The notes below the pieces were generated by a model. The model was not told the DNA's origin, did not search any database, and saw only the letters and a list, made by a program, of their open reading frames with translations. From contig OENT01000027.1 of assembly GCA_900239685.1 (NCBI GenBank), positions 186,001 to 250,000 on the forward strand: a stretch of DNA of 64,000 nucleotides. The letters run 5' to 3'. Below, one piece after another: positions 1-14,900 of this stretch. Numbering within the stretch: the first letter of the stretch is position 1; the number at the start of each line of letters is the position of its first letter. The translations under genes and the position numbers were made by a program. The stretch comes from Rotaria macrura (lineage: Eukaryota > Rotifera > Eurotatoria > Philodinida > Philodinidae).

Positions 1-2044
1 ACGTTTATCGCGATATTTTTTTCTGTTCTGCCATAAATCCAGATTAGAAGTAAACAGATGACTTTGTGACGACAAAAACAAACACACGAGCACAAATAAG
101 CAAATTTCTGAACTGCGTTAATCAGAAAGAAATCTCACCTGGTGATTGTCAAAAGTGATTTATGTGAAATAAGTTTACATAGGCAAATTAAGATTTGATA
201 AATTATCAATCCTGATCCTAAAACAAAAAAAAAGACAAAAAGAATTTATCATCAAAAGCCATCATATATATCATAAATAAAAGAACAGACAAATGTCTAT
301 AATACATCAAAAAGAAAAGAAAAATGAATAGTTAGCGACATCATTACTTTGAACAGCAGCCATAAACACTCCTATTAAACCTCGATTATGAATATGATGT
401 TCATCCAATAGAAAGTCGTCAACCATTTATTTATTTTCTTTATTCGTCCATCTTATCATCCCCCTCCGTGCCGTTAACTGCGGCTATAACCATTAAGAAA
501 TCTAGGCACTCGTAATTCAACCATAGAATTGACTATTTTTTAAATGAAAATTTAATAATGTAAGTGTATTCTTATGATTGTTATTATTATTATTATTATT
601 ATCGTCCATTCCTCTTGATAACAAATGACTTCTTCTGTTTCGTCAAATACATAATAAAAGACAAAATTTGTTTTTACGAGTCCGTATAGAAAAAGAAAAT
701 GTAAATATGATGAATTCGATCGATTTGTAAAAATACGAGAAAACTCTTTTAGAAGATTCTATGAATCACACGATATGCAATCAACAGATAATCATGACAG
801 TCATTGTCATGAATATGAACTAATTCATCGTCATCAATATTAAACTGAGCAGTAAAAGATGTCATACAGAATCTATGCATAATAATACATATCTCGCTTG
901 TAATAATGATCTTTCTTCATACATATTTATTAGTAGTAAGTCTTTTGATAGTGCTCATGAAAAAGAAGATTGAAGTCATTCATATTTGAACATCTAGTCA
1001 TTCTTTTCTCGTTCGTTCATGAACTATAGGAATATTTCAATGATGGGATTTTTCGGTTAATTCTCTAAATCCCTAAGAATAGAATGAGCTATTCAAATGT
1101 AGCACATAATGGATGCAGTGCAAACATAATTAAAGTATGAAAAGAAGAAAAAAATTCATTTCTATGATACTCAAGAACTGAAATATGTGTTTTTGCTTAA
1201 TGATGCTTCAATAATGTATTGATGAGAAAGAATCTCTGTAGGTTTTCTATTTGATGTTTATCTGATGAAAAATTTTAGATCATCAAGTAGAACATTGTAT
1301 TATAGAAAATTTGTATCGCGAAGAATTCACATTAACCTAGCATGTGATTTAATAATGTGTCATGACTTTCCGATTGACATTACGAGTGATATTCGATTTT
1401 AATTTCAATTAATAAAATATATTTATTTGAATAGAAATTATTCGAATGGATTGTCTCGCAAATATTAATGCCTACTGAGGAAAAAATAATGAAAGGATTA
1501 AATTTCCTTTTCGTTCCATCAATATTTAGTTACTTTTTGTACTCATAAAGTCCATTTAAAGGTCAAATAAAATCTATGTTTGAAGTTGATTAAAGACATA
1601 TTGTAATATTATTATTTCATTCTATCAGATAGATTTTCTTCTTCGTATGCAAACTTTCCGCTATTTATCGAACATGCATGCACTACAAGCACTGTATTTC
1701 TCATTTAGAAATCTTACAATAAAGAACGTGTCCAAATATGGAATAACACGTATACATTATCGTTGATTTCAAAGTTTGTCTTTGCAAACACGTTTTGTGA
1801 GTGCAGTTTAAAAAGAACATACATTAATAATATGAAAAATTTCTCGATCAAAGTCATTGCTATTATGCAGTATAAAAAATACATCAATTTTATTTCTCTT
1901 TTCTTTTTAAGACCAACTAATCTTTCTCGTTTACTATTTTGATACACTATTTATTCGTTCTATTGCTTTCCATTCATTACGAGACTTGTTTTTTTCTTTT
2001 AGTACTAAGGCTTCGTTGTTTTTTTTTTGTTCTACTTCTGCATT

Positions 2045-2180
2045 CTTATTCGTCGACCGTCTCTATTGACGACGGTCGGAACGGGGACGCATTGAGAAAG
2101 AGAGAGAGAAAGAAAAATAATCGAGCGTCGGTCGTGTCGCTTCTTTTTCTGCGCTGATGCCGTCGACGGGCATGTTGAAA
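2045..2180. promoter_or_regulatory. CpG-dense patch, candidate promoter/leader
   Basis: This patch contains many CG dinucleotides inside DNA that is otherwise strongly AT-rich. It includes an 8-bp hairpin (cgaccgtc at 2054-2061 with gacggtcg at 2071-2078) and the palindrome ccgtcgacgg near 2160-2169. About 85 bp downstream is aagatggcg (about 2264-2272), which resembles a YY1/initiator-type motif. It could be the promoter or noncoding first exon of the RBM12-like gene, joined by a leader intron to the acceptor near 6582. That link is inference with no direct support. Confidence 0.25.
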
Positions 2181-2423
2181 TGTTTGACTATCCTTTTTCT
2201 CCATCACTTTTTCTCCACGCATCGAATAGAGTAAGTAATAAGAAGAGAAAGAAGAATGTGTAAGATGGCGAAGTACACAATGCATATATATATATTTCTA
2301 TATTTCTTCGTTACAGCTTGCCATGAAAATACTCAATTTTTTTCTTTTTTTTTCAGAAGAAAAGCTCAATTTACATCTTCATTCATATTTTGTCATTTTT
2401 CTCATTTTCTGTTTCTTCTGCAT

Positions 2424-2427
<4 letters not shown>

Positions 2428-2458
<31 letters not shown>
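2428..2458. repeat. (AC)n microsatellite
   Basis: A perfect AC dinucleotide run of about 31 bp, flanked by degenerate CATA units. A second, shorter AC run lies at about 2972-2990. Confidence 0.95.
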
Positions 2459-2462
<4 letters not shown>

Positions 2463-5400
2463 TACAAATATATCAATTCGGAATATTTGGCAGTTGTCTA
2501 TTCACATACGACGAAACGTATCACATACGTACAATTGTTTAGTTAATATATTCAAGATACATTGTCTTTGATAAAATAAATACTGATTCATTCTAAACCA
2601 GAACATACGGATTTGTCATTATATCAATCAGCAAGAATATTCATCGTCATCATCTTAAAACGGTAACTAAATGTCATAAAATTGTTTTCTTATTTTCAAC
2701 TATGCATATTGGATATTTAAAAAAATGAAACGAAAGTACAGACAGGATCATTTCATAATATGCATATTCTATATTCAGATTTGAAAAGGAATTCTATAAA
2801 AATTTATCTCTTTTATTTATTCACTTATATTCACTACACAAAAAAAAAAGTTAATTTGGTATGCTTGATAATATGTCCTATACAAAGTGTTCCTAACTGA
2901 AGACCGACATGCAATATGTGACTTACTTTCAAACCAATGAAGTTCGATCATATAAACATACAGACGCACATACACACACACACACACACATACACATACA
3001 TATATTACACAGATACATACTCATATATGTATACAATAAAGAAGATACACATATAGGTTCATATTAGATTCTCTGAATAAGAGATCGAATATTTAAAGTT
3101 GTATACGAACTGATTATGATAGAACCATGCATGAACGACTTGTTGAATTAATGATATAGTGCGCAGTTTCTTTCTGTTCAAATGACTCGCTATATAAACA
3201 TATCCCAGTTTCTTTCTATGATAAATTATTTTGAACGTCGTTGAATAATGAATATAAAACTTGGCTCTTTTTATTGGAAACGATCTATCACAATCAATTA
3301 TCTTTCAACAAATAGATTTTTATATTATCATGTCAATCTGAACAAGTTTTCCAGCAAGTATTCTTCGATTCCGTCAACTACGACAAGCTTTTCAAACTGA
3401 AGTAGGAGGAACCCGGCAGTATATATATATATTTATATGTATATATATATATTTATTTATTTATCGAAAGTATAGGTTTGAGAAAAAAACCAGCTGTGAC
3501 TATATTTGAGAACTATCGAAATAACTAAGATGTCAACGATCCCTATATAGGTTGTTCTTCGAGTGCTCACTGTTCAAGGAAAATCAATGTTTGTCATCGT
3601 CAATTCTATACTTGCATCAATATTTACTCTTGACAACCATCAGAATTTTTCATACATATGATAAGAATCATTATCAGCAAATAAGTATGAATGGTCGATA
3701 AATTCAACTACACGAATCTAGAGATATAAATTTCATCTAGATATTGAGCTCTTTCTCTCTCTCTCTCTCACATCGAACGATCGACATACATACAAAAGAA
3801 TAAAGCTTACACTTAGTTCGATATTTGAACAAATTGTGGTGCTGATTATTATCAGATGCGTATGGGCATGTAATCATGATTGATAGTCGTAGATTTCTTG
3901 CAAGACTTGGATTCTTGAGTTTTTTTTTCTCTACTGCATTTAATATAATATATACATGCATTAGATCAGTGATACCAAATATGTCTGACTATTACACCAC
4001 ATGTATCATAGGAGAAATAACAAGTCATATATGAAAGACTGTTCTGGAAGCGGATTAAATATATTCAAATATTATCGAATTCACAAAACAAAGATCATAG
4101 AATGCCGTACATCAGTTCTTCTAGTCAAGATTCGAAAGGAGAAAAAGACACGTTTCTACGTCCACATAATCTAATCATTGCATTTTTTTGCTATCGAAAA
4201 TTTCAGTAAAATACATAGTCGAGTTTGATATTAATAAACTTTTTCCGGAATATTCGTCTTAGGCATGAATTAAATGTGGCAATCAGATTCTGATATATTC
4301 CATATGAGATTACAGATAAACATAACAGTCAGGTTTCACTATCAATCATTATTCGACTTGTATGGATTTTGAAGATAATTTCGATATTTGAAAATTAAAG
4401 ATCATCATCTTAACTTGTGTCTATAAAAGCAGTAGACGTGAATAATATTTGATTTCGCCAGAGATCTTGTCCAAATAAATTAAACATGTATATTTTTACC
4501 ATTCGCATATATACATATATATGTATATATATATGGAGTAATCCTCTAGAGATAAGTTTGCTTTCATCTATGTAATTACCGATTTTCTCATCATAAATAC
4601 AGGAGATGCATTTTGAGAGCAACCGAAAACTATCTACAGGGAACTCTTTTGATTGTTTATGATAAAGATTAATACTGAAAAACAATGATTATGTCTGTGA
4701 ACAGTAGTTGAAGTCAATACTAATCGACTATCTGTTTTAAAAACAAAGCACTTTTGCTTATGTTGATAATTTCGTGATTATTTTATTGATTGTATTAACA
4801 GCTAAATGAAAATCCACGCTTATCGTTGTAGTGTGTGTTTTTAATTCTAGTTGCAAGAAAAATATATATGTATATATATATATATATGACGTATTGCAGA
4901 ATTCACCTCACTAAAAATTTTCAAATTGATGTATTCTCTATCTAAGGAAATCGCTTCGCGTTTATCTGTTTGATGTCGAAGTGAAAACCATTTATCGGAA
5001 CAACAAATATGATTTCAAAAATATAGAGTACCTTATCTTGCTTCGTTGATTTAAGGCTTTAGTTCGCTAATATATAATATCTAAAGAAATCCTAGTTTGA
5101 TTTATAATTGAGTCTACATCAATGTATTCTACTTCATTTTTGTACTTTTTATTTCATGCATCACACATATATTGAGCCATTTTGCTTTAAATGGTACAAT
5201 TTACTTTGACGGACAAACTATGAACAATCTGATATATTTCCTGTCAAGAGATTCATATGAAAATGATGGTTTCAAGAAAATGAAGAACTACCTTTTTTGT
5301 ATCGAGCATAAATTCTTTTTGTCTTCGATTAAATCATTGAGAACTGAACAGATTTGCATATGTTTTAGAAATTTCTAGAAGAAAACCAAAAAGAAACTAG

Positions 5401-6627
5401 ATTGATTTATTATTCATATAATTCAAAATTTGAGTGAGGAACATGTATTTAATAATTTGAAACATAAGAATTTTTTCATTAATTTCTTGTCATCGTGTAT
5501 GGACTAGTTTATAGTGTGTCAAATCATGAATTAGGAAAATCTTGTTTTGTGCCATTTTTTTAAAGTGCACACGTACTGTATATAAAAGAGGGCGTATCGA
5601 ATCATGCGATAAAAACTATAGTGAGCTGTGTTTGAATATAAATATCAAGAATATGAAATATTATTAGGGCATGCAAGAGATTAAGTTTCATAACGAGTAA
5701 GAAAGCTGCTAGTACAACCGGTTATACTCAATGAGTTTGAAATTTTAATAAGTTATGTCATGGAAGAATATTCATTGGATTTATTCATAATTTTTCATAC
5801 CAAATACAAAACATACTTCACTCGACGAGAATTTTTAATATTTTACATAAACCAATGGATCTGTTGGCGAAAAGAATTCTCCACTTATACGCGCCATGCA
5901 TATTATGAATTATGCTTTTATCTGACGTATTCAACGAAAGAGTGGCTCGAATTCATACCTTTGCTATGTAATTCTATTGATTACTGTTTTCAAAGATAAC
6001 CTGGTGAGACTAGTAAAATTGTAAAAAGAGTACGCGTCTATGGATCTTCAGTACCGAAATATAATCACTTTATTATTTCCAGATGCATATGTAAGAGCAT
6101 TCGAAGAAAGCAAGTAAACAGAATGCTGACGTCAAATGTAACCATATAGGTTAGAGGTCATCTGACTCGTAGATTACTATGAAGTTTTTCAACTATAGAG
6201 AATATTCACTTGTTTCAACGATTGAACATATTTATCGATTGAAATCTCCTACGGTATTCTATAGATTGTCAGACTCATCTATCGACTATGTTTCGCATTG
6301 AAATACTGTTGCTCAACTATTGAATGTATTCTTCATTATAAGTACTGAATTCAATAATTTGATTATAACTCAGTATCATAAGTCAATAAGTGACAATTAT
6401 GTAAGACGTGCTATTCTCACCAATGCTAACTAATAGAGTCGACATAAATTCACATGATGGATATCATTTCAAGTTGTTCGTTCATTAAAATAAATATTTT
6501 ATGTCCTTATTATTATTTTTCTTATAAGACAATGAAGAACTATTATCGTCTATTGAAACAATTTATTTTCATTTATTTCAGTATATTGACATAAATCAAA
6601 AATAACCTAAAAAACATAGTTTTACGA

Positions 6628-8451
6628 ATGTCCGTCATTATACGTTTGGAAAATTTGGCATGGGAGGCACGTTCAATAGATATACGTCGATTTTTTCAAG
6701 GACTTCAAATACCAGATGGTACGAGATTAATTGAAAGGAGAGATATTGAATCAAATACGTTTCTATGTCTTTTCTTTGTTCTAAGGTGGTGTTCATATTG
6801 TTGGAGGTGAGCGGGGTGATGCATTCATTGCATTTCATACGGATGATGACGCTCGTCAGGCCATGCAAAAAGATGGTGGTCTCATTTGTTCTCAATCCGT
6901 TAAATTGTTTCTAAGTTCGAAAATCGAGATGCAAAATGTCATTGCAGCTGCACGAAGTAAACCCCCGGCAACGGCGGTTACAAATCAATCAACACAACCA
7001 GTAAATGTACCTCAACAAAAACGAGCTGATCCCTTATCTCAACAATTCACTCATGATATCGATGAAAATCAACATCAACAGCAACAAGCACAGCCATCAA
7101 GTACACAAACAAATATGACGAATGATCCTATGTCATCATTTCTCGATGTTGTTAGTAAAATTCAACAACAAAAATCTAATGCAACACCAGCTGCATTACC
7201 AACGGCAAGTACATCTGCTTTACCAACACCAGCAACGGCAACACCAAGTGCATCTAGTCTTGCACCAGCTAATCTTGTTCTTCAACTTTTACAATCGAAT
7301 TTAAGTAATATACCACCAAATGTTCTTGCTCAAGTACAAGGACAATTAGCCGGACAAGGTACAGTTAGAATAATCCTCAAATTGAATTTCGAACTTCGAC
7401 TTTCGGTTACTTTCTTTTCCACAACTTAATCACCGTCAACTTATTGTAATCTATTTCAAGACATAGTATAACGTCTCATTTTGCTTTCTTTTCAAGCTTG
7501 ATCGAAACGAAAAGAAAAAAATAGATTGATATCGATATGTCTGAAAGATCTAGTTTTAAGTAGTAATCTATTTGGTATTCAGCTTCGTAATCGACTACCT
7601 CCAGGATCTGGTACCGGTACTCTCTGCTTTGATTGAAAAGCGTAAAAGTGTACAAGTCATTGCTACCATAATTCTTTGGTTGTGTGAAGGGGAATGTCAG
7701 TCTTATCTAACAATACAATAATTATCTCATGTAGGGTCGATCGGTGCAAAAAATGTTTAGATTAGAAGTCAATTAGGTCGTCTACTTCCAGAATGTAAAC
7801 ATTTGTATTCAAAACACACTCTAAATATTCGACGTATTGTATTGTTTGATCATGAATTAGTTCATTATGTTCCGTTGTTCATTTTTCCGAATAAGAGATA
7901 TTATTCTATTTGTTACTGTTCTTTTTCTCATAAGTCGATAAATATTGTAAGAAAGTATCGATTTGATCTGGTGATAAATGAAGAGTATCGAATGTTAAAC
8001 CTTCTAATTTTTTTCTTTTCTTAATTTTATAATACTAAAATTATCTTTGAATTTAGGTTTAGCTACTCAACCAAATCAAGTTCTTCAGCAATTAGCTGCT
8101 CTTCAAGCTGCTACTCAACAACAAACTGCATCACTACAATCGAGTACTAGTCATTCATCTCTATACAATGCAGGCCAATCGAATCCTTCAGTTGTTCATC
8201 ATGCTCTTCAATCAACAATAAATGATTCTAGTCAATCATCAAATTCAAATGCATTTCCACAAACAGCTCCACCACCATTAAATCTCTTTCCACCTGGTTC
8301 CATACCACCAAATGCACTATCAGCACTTTTCAATACACAACAACAACAATTACCATTTCAAGCTGTTAATAATCAATTGCCTACCAATTTCCCACTTCCC
8401 CCATGGATGCAACCTACTGCCAATCAAGTACAGACATTTGCACTTCAACAG

Positions 8452-8483
<32 letters not shown>

Positions 8484-11400
8484 GCAATTGCAGCAGCAAC
8501 AGCAGCAGCAACAACAACAACAACAACAACAACAACAACTGCAGCAACAACAACGTCCGCTACTCAATCATCCACCTTTGCAAGATGAACAACAGCTACG
8601 TTTAAGACAACAACATGAATTTAATTCTAATTCGACAAATCAATTTCAACAACCATATTCAACTATGAATTCACGTTTACCACAACAACCACAACAGCAG
8701 CAACAACCGCAACGATCAAAACTTCGTGAACCGTATTTACGTGTTAAGAATTTATCCAGAAAATATTCGTATCGTGATGTAAAGCTTTTGTTTGCTGATT
8801 ATAAATTACGTTTAGAAGATATTAAAATGATTAATGATCAAATTGGCGAACGAACAGGTAGAGAAATATATTCAAATCTATAGTTTTTCAAACTTTATAA
8901 AATAAAAAACAAATTGTCATTTCAGGTGAATCTGTAGTGCAATTCCGTTCAATTGAAGATGCTGATGAAGCTTTGTCACAATTCAATAATGTTTATTATG
9001 GTGGTGCTAATGTACAAATTGTACCAGCTAGTGAATATGAATTTGCATCATCACTTGACTCATTTATACCAGCATCAGTTAAAAAACGACAACCAGAAGG
9101 AGGCTATTGTGTCAAAGTCATAGGTAACTAATTGATAGACATTTTCAACTAGATAAATTGTATATCATTATTGTTTTTTCTATCTTAAAGGTTTACCTAA
9201 AAATTGGTATAAACGAGATATTCGTCGATTATTTACAGCATCGGAGATTGTTTCTGAACGTGGAATTTATCTAGAAAATGATAATGATAATAATCAAGGT
9301 GGTACAGCTTATATTGAATTTGTTAGTGAGGTAGATCTTGAAAAGGCATTATTTTATCATGATGAACATTACGGTAAGTGAAGAAAAAAAAGCAATTATT
9401 TCGTGTGAAACACATGGCAATGAATCTTTTCCTATTTATTTATTTTTTGTTTTGCTAGGTTCATCGAGACTTGAAATTCAACCAATCACAAAGAAGGAAA
9501 TGGAATCTGAAATAGCATCACTTCGTTCGAAAGACAATCGTCGTAGAGATTATTACGATGGAGAGTCACGATCAAGAGCTCGTTCACGATCACGTAAGAT
9601 GAACATACGATCATATTCAAATCGTTTATGTATATATTTCATTTATTAAAGGTTCTCGATCACGTTCACCTAAGGATCGTGATACACGTCGTTATCCACC
9701 TCGTGATGAAACCAATGGTGATAATGGTGGAGGATCGTATTTGCGACGACCACGTTACAATGAAGGTAAATAGTTTTAAACAATTGATAGAAAGTGAACG
9801 GTATGATTGATAGCATACAATGAGTGTTGAATGTTAAACCTGAAGATTAATGTATTGTAATTATTGTAGACTGAACTTTACCTCTTTCAATTTTTCATGA
9901 GAGAACAGCGGATTTCTCCTTCAAGTGCTATATTACATCATTAAGAGTGACTTGAACGAGAAGAAAATCGATGGAACAATGACTAACACTTCTTATGAAA
10001 TGTGTGTCATCCGTATGAAATTGACTGCATTACTCTTAGTCATCAGAGTAACCATAACACAGAGAAACAAACTATGTGCACTGCGAGTGCAGTATTAAAT
10101 TGACTTCGTTCTTTTCCTAATCATTTTATTTTAATTTAACTAACAAGTTCAACGTATCAGATTTGATTGCTATCTGAATACTATTTCAGATACTGTACTT
10201 AGTGTATTCTAACAGTCGCACATATTCATATGTCAACTTCATATTGGAAGAATTATCATGCCATCTAATGATATAGTATCATTGAAAAAATTGACAATCT
10301 AGACAGCTGTGAGTTTCCTCCAAAATCCTATTGTCGAATGATATTCGTATAAAGCAAATAAAACATTAGACAACAAAACAACAAATTATCTTGTGTATAC
10401 CAGTTATAGATTTAAAATCATAAACATTTTCGAAGAAGAACATCAATGTAGGTGTTTTTTGATCAATCCATAATTGTCCTAGATGAAACTCACAACCCTA
10501 TGGTAGCCGTTTATGAAGATTTTTTAATAGCTAACTAAGTTGAATACGTTGAATGCATATTTATCGATTGATAAGATACTCACCGAGTACCCTCAAGATT
10601 CCCATGACACGATTCTATCAAGATATTCTTGTTGCTTAATGTCATAGTTCATTTGTAGATAGTTAGCTTTATTTTCTTTTAAATTGATCTATTCTTTTTA
10701 GAATTACCACCAACAATAACATGTCTCCGTTTACGTAATATTCCATATGCAACACGCGATCATGATGTTAAATCATTCTTTACTAGTATTGAAGTCGCTC
10801 AAGATGGTATCCTATTTAAATACGATAAAACAGGTCGACCTGCTGGTGAATGCTACGTACGTTTTGGTTCGAGTAATGATTGCCGCAAAGCTTATGAAAA
10901 AAATCGTTCACAATTCGGCGGACGAATATTAGAATTACGTCCATTATCATTGTGGGAATTTCAAGCAGCTGCATCACAAGAACGTGACGAAACAGGTGCA
11001 ACATTTTCAACCAATGGGGGCTTAGGTCGACGAGAACAATTCGGCAGTGGACCAACGTATCATGGTGGGCCACTAGGTGAAAAACGAAAATTTCCGTACG
11101 AACGCAATGATGATAATGGAAATGCCGATGATAAATCACCATCCGATCAATCACGTTTTGATAGACGTAAAGGAGAGTCATCGAGTCCACGTGGTGGTGG
11201 TGGTGGTGATGATGATAAATCACCGTCAAACATCTTAGGAGGTTCCTCAATGGATGAACAAAATGGACGAAAAATGATGAGAAATAATAATTCATCATTG
11301 ATACAAAAACAACTAACACAATTACCACCCGGCTACGATCAATATCGTGGACAAGTTTTATTAATGTCAAATGTTCATTTCCGTGCAACACGAGAGGAAA

Positions 11401-11585
11401 TTTTACAATTCTTACGTTCATTTCATCCGATTGAAGATACATTAAAAATTCATCGAGATAGTTCCGGAAGACCAACAGGACATGCTGTCGTTGCTTTAAC
11501 AAATGCTGAAGATGTACCAATAGCACTTAAAGAACTTAATAATTCATTTTTCCTTCTAAGAAAAATATCCGTTTGTGTTGTTTGA
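6628..11585 (+). CDS. RBM12: RBM12-like RNA-binding protein, five RRMs
   Basis: Eight exons are inferred: 6628-6718, 6786-7358, 8057-8857, 8926-9123, 9191-9373, 9459-9593, 9652-9765 and 10702-11585. All have GT-AG introns and continuous phase, giving about 992 residues, close to vertebrate RBM12. RRM1 (residues 1-85) begins MSVIIRLENL and continues into GGVHIVGGERGDAFIAF, the diagnostic RBM12 N-terminus. Further RRMs lie near 445-528, 549-620, 703-785 and 914-990. Between RRM1 and RRM2 is a long Q/N/S/P-rich linker with a polyglutamine tract (about 352-388). An Arg-Ser stretch lies near 650-680. Several introns split a glycine codon after its first base (G|GT...AG|GT). Introns are 67-85 bp except 7359-8056 (698 bp) and 9766-10701 (936 bp), which hold nothing recognisable. 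The likely role is nuclear RNA binding in RNA processing, based on the family. The family call is strong; small exons could be missed in the two long introns. Confidence 0.9.
8448..8556 (+). repeat. CAG/CAA polyglutamine tract in coding exon
   Basis: Mixed CAA and CAG triplets encode an almost unbroken glutamine run interrupted by two leucines, inside exon 3 of the RBM12-like gene. The mixture of the two codons makes it less slippery than a pure CAG run. The antisense poly-leucine frame is a shadow. Confidence 0.95.
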
Positions 11586-11931
11586 TGGATTTGATTGTTT
11601 GTTTGGGTTCTTTTTCTTTGTCTGCTCTTCAATGTACAAAATTATTTCCTTTTATTTTTCTCTCTTTGACCTTCGTTGTTGTCACTACTCTTCTTGATAT
11701 AGGACGTATATGTGTATGGATCAAAATTTTGTTTTCTTTATTCTGTTAAGTCGAAGAGAAAAGACAATATCAAGAGTCATTATACACACAAACACACGCA
11801 TATATATACCTATACATATATATATATATATACATATATTATTCCTTTCTTGTCTGTCACCTTTTTTTTTTGTCTGTGTCGTTCTCTACTCATCTTTTTT
11901 TCTTTCTTTCTTATGTCAAGTAGAAGAAGAG

Positions 11932-11937
11932 AATAAA
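11932..11937 (+). terminator. Candidate poly(A) signal of RBM12-like gene
   Basis: A canonical AATAAA lies 347 bp downstream of the stop codon at 11583-11585. The interval is a TA/CA- and pyrimidine-rich untranslated stretch with a TA microsatellite near 11815-11835. Confidence 0.5.
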
Positions 11938-14900
11938 GCTTAAACAAAACATGAATATATGAGTTCTTTTGTCATTCATAAAGGATCAATATGGATTGTT
12001 GAACGCTTACGTGAAATCTATTCATAGGTATTGAATTAAATTTTTATTGTTACTCATGTATGAAATGATGTGGCAATAAATTTGATTATAATCATTTTAC
12101 CCATTTATGATTGATATGGTAAAGATTTGCAGATGTTGACCATATCAATTCTCATGAATGCTGTACATTGAAGTGAAAAATTCATTCTATACTAGTACGA
12201 TAGAGATTTCATACATTGGAAAACTTAAAAAAATAATATATATATCTATATACATGCATTTATTTCTTTTCAATTTTCTAAACATTGCCGTTAAAATTAA
12301 CAGAAAACCATTGAAGTTTACCATGACAGGTTCAAATCAACTTCAAATATAACCGGAAACAAATTAAAGTGTTACTAAAGCGAGAAAAAAAATGAAATTT
12401 TTCGTGTCAATAGCGTGAATGATGACTTGTTTATCAATTCGATTGCATAATCAGACAAATCATATCTTTTCGATAAAAACAAAGTACTGTATGAAAAAAT
12501 AGAGATACTGATATCTCAAAGTGACAAAGTCCATCGAAACGAATTCAAGTTGTCAACAATACTTCTATGTATATAATATTCGATTGCAATATACAATTTC
12601 AAAAACTGAAGAGGAATTTCTCTTAATATTCTTTTTTGTTGAATCTAAAAATTGTGTTGAAAAATACGAATATTCTAGACCTTGTGTTATATGTAAGATA
12701 TCTGTCGAATATTTACTATTGATCTCTAGACCTGTTTTATATTCCCGCTTCGATTATTTTTTATCAAGTAATTTAACATGTTCATCTATCTAAAAACATG
12801 CACAATGATACTCACCGTAAATAAAAAAATGTTAACAATCGCCGAGAATAGATCGATGAGAAAAAACTACACTATTCAATTAGTCTATAGAAACTTAACA
12901 ATACATGACGGTCGAATCATTCACTTAGTTTGAATAGCGAGTACGATGAATTGAGGTTTCACCTTTTGTTTACATGTTTCTTAACTATGAACAATATGAC
13001 ATTGATTCTTTTTTTGTTATTTATACTTCCAAAAGAATTGGACCTCTTCATCAAGTGTTTATGTATCAATGACATTGTACTTTCATTGTCACAGAATTAC
13101 GTCTTCTCGAGACATAAGCTTCTATTATAAACATCTATAGCATAGGAGACAACATACGCCTACAATTATCATGTAGATTCTCGTAGGGTTTGCTGTTCTC
13201 ATATCATGTACTATGTGTTTCTACTGCTAGCTAACAATAGATATTCGCCATTCCGGAAGAGAAAAATGAGATGAAAAAGAAAGCTGAGCTTTTTTTCTTT
13301 TGTTTGACTAAAAACTATTACAAAGAAAAAAGATTTTTCTCCTATTTATAATTCAATTAGCTTCTCCTTGTATTTACATTAGTGATCAACTGTTTTCATT
13401 AATTATTGAATTGAATGTAATCTGCTCGTGTTCATGCTGAATTGAAGTCATGAAAAGTTCGACCTATAATAGTTTTAACAGTCACACCTATTTATTGGTC
13501 ATAATTGTATGTTCTAATTTCTAGATTAACATCTATTGAAATGGCCAATTTATGACATATTCATTCCGATTGATATGACTATTTTATTTTCGACAAACAG
13601 GTGCACTCCCACGAGTCGCATCAACAGCAGTAGACCGTTCATCCTTGAAGAAAAAATGTCCATTTTTGATTACATGTTATACAGTAGTCAGCTGCCTACC
13701 AATACATATACACTTGATTGTACTTTTCTTTTTTCACTAAAAAAATACCAACATACGTTTGATCTTTGACCTATAACTGAAATAATATCACTGGTCATTT
13801 TTTTTTGTGTTCCATTGTTAGTTTTTTAAAGTAACCGACCTTGATCATAAACAACTAGACTAATACATCTGCTCAATTAGACAAACAATAAACGGAAATA
13901 AGTCGTATTAGCTTTCTTTTGTGTAAGTGACTGTGTGTCTAGTCCAAAAAAACAATATCTATATATATATATATATATTCAGGGTAAATTTCATATTAGT
14001 TTCTCAATAGACTCGAGCTTGTAATATGATACGATCATAATCACCGCAGGGGTGTCGACATTAAATTTTTTTTCCTTCTTCTTTGTTAAGTGTTCATACT
14101 TATATGCATATGTTTTCAACTTTATTTGAACACTCAGTTGGTGATTTTACATTTGAGGTAGAGTAATAATCATTATAGAATTATACTATCCCATGTGGAT
14201 ATATCACAAGGATAAAATATTGACAGACGCATGTACATATTTTGATGACTTCTTATGTTCATACATGCTGCGTTATTTTACGCACAATTGACATTTCCTT
14301 ACACATTAGGAAGTACATGATGCAACTTATGATTATTTTTATTCAAACACCAGCTAGTTTAGTCAATCATTAATAATGGCTACTATGAAAGCATACACCG
14401 AACAAAACTAGCTATGCATTCTTTTTCTTCTTTTTTTTTTTTTGAATTTAGTAAACAAATAAAAGATGAGAAGTGTATTTTACGTATTCGTTCTAACGGT
14501 GCCTGAATTTCTTTCTTTCACTGTTGATATGTAACATACTAAAACAGGATGTGTTTCCGCTTTTGAACATGTCTCAATGATGGACGATAATGGGTGTGCG
14601 CTTGTGTTCCTTTTGCCATCTATGAAGGTCGTACAAACATGTGTGACTGAACTTTGCTGTGCATGGATAGAGTCTGTTATGAGCTCTTTTTCTCTTCTTT
14701 TTCCTCTTAATATATATCTATATATATATATATATATACATATGATGAGAATGACACTACGTTCAGAAGATTTGATTAGTTTCTTTTTTTTTCTACATTT
14801 GGCTCTGCAGATCGATTAACGAATCAATTTGACCAGAACAAAAGACGGATCGATATCTTGCGATGAGAAGAAGATACTGCTGTTGCTTCATCTTTTACTT

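Larger units (their letters stand above)
1..6627. other. Gene-free AT-rich upstream region
   Basis: No exon series with family similarity was found on either strand. The stretch holds simple repeats (an ATT run near 580-602, CA tracts near 2428-2458 and 2972-2990, TA tracts near 3420-3460 and 4862-4888) and a CpG-dense patch at about 2050-2180. A pyrimidine-rich tract ending in AG at about 6581-6582 precedes the RBM12-like start codon by 45 bp. It could be the acceptor of a leader intron or of spliced-leader trans-splicing (inference). The open frames here are short, low-complexity and unconvincing. Confidence 0.6.

Noticed and set aside
2256..2571. Open frames across the CA microsatellite
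   Set aside because: Phe-rich and Thr-His repeat translation of simple sequence, with no splice context or family match.
8350..8553. Poly-leucine frame on the minus strand
   Set aside because: Antisense shadow of the polyglutamine codons of the RBM12-like gene.
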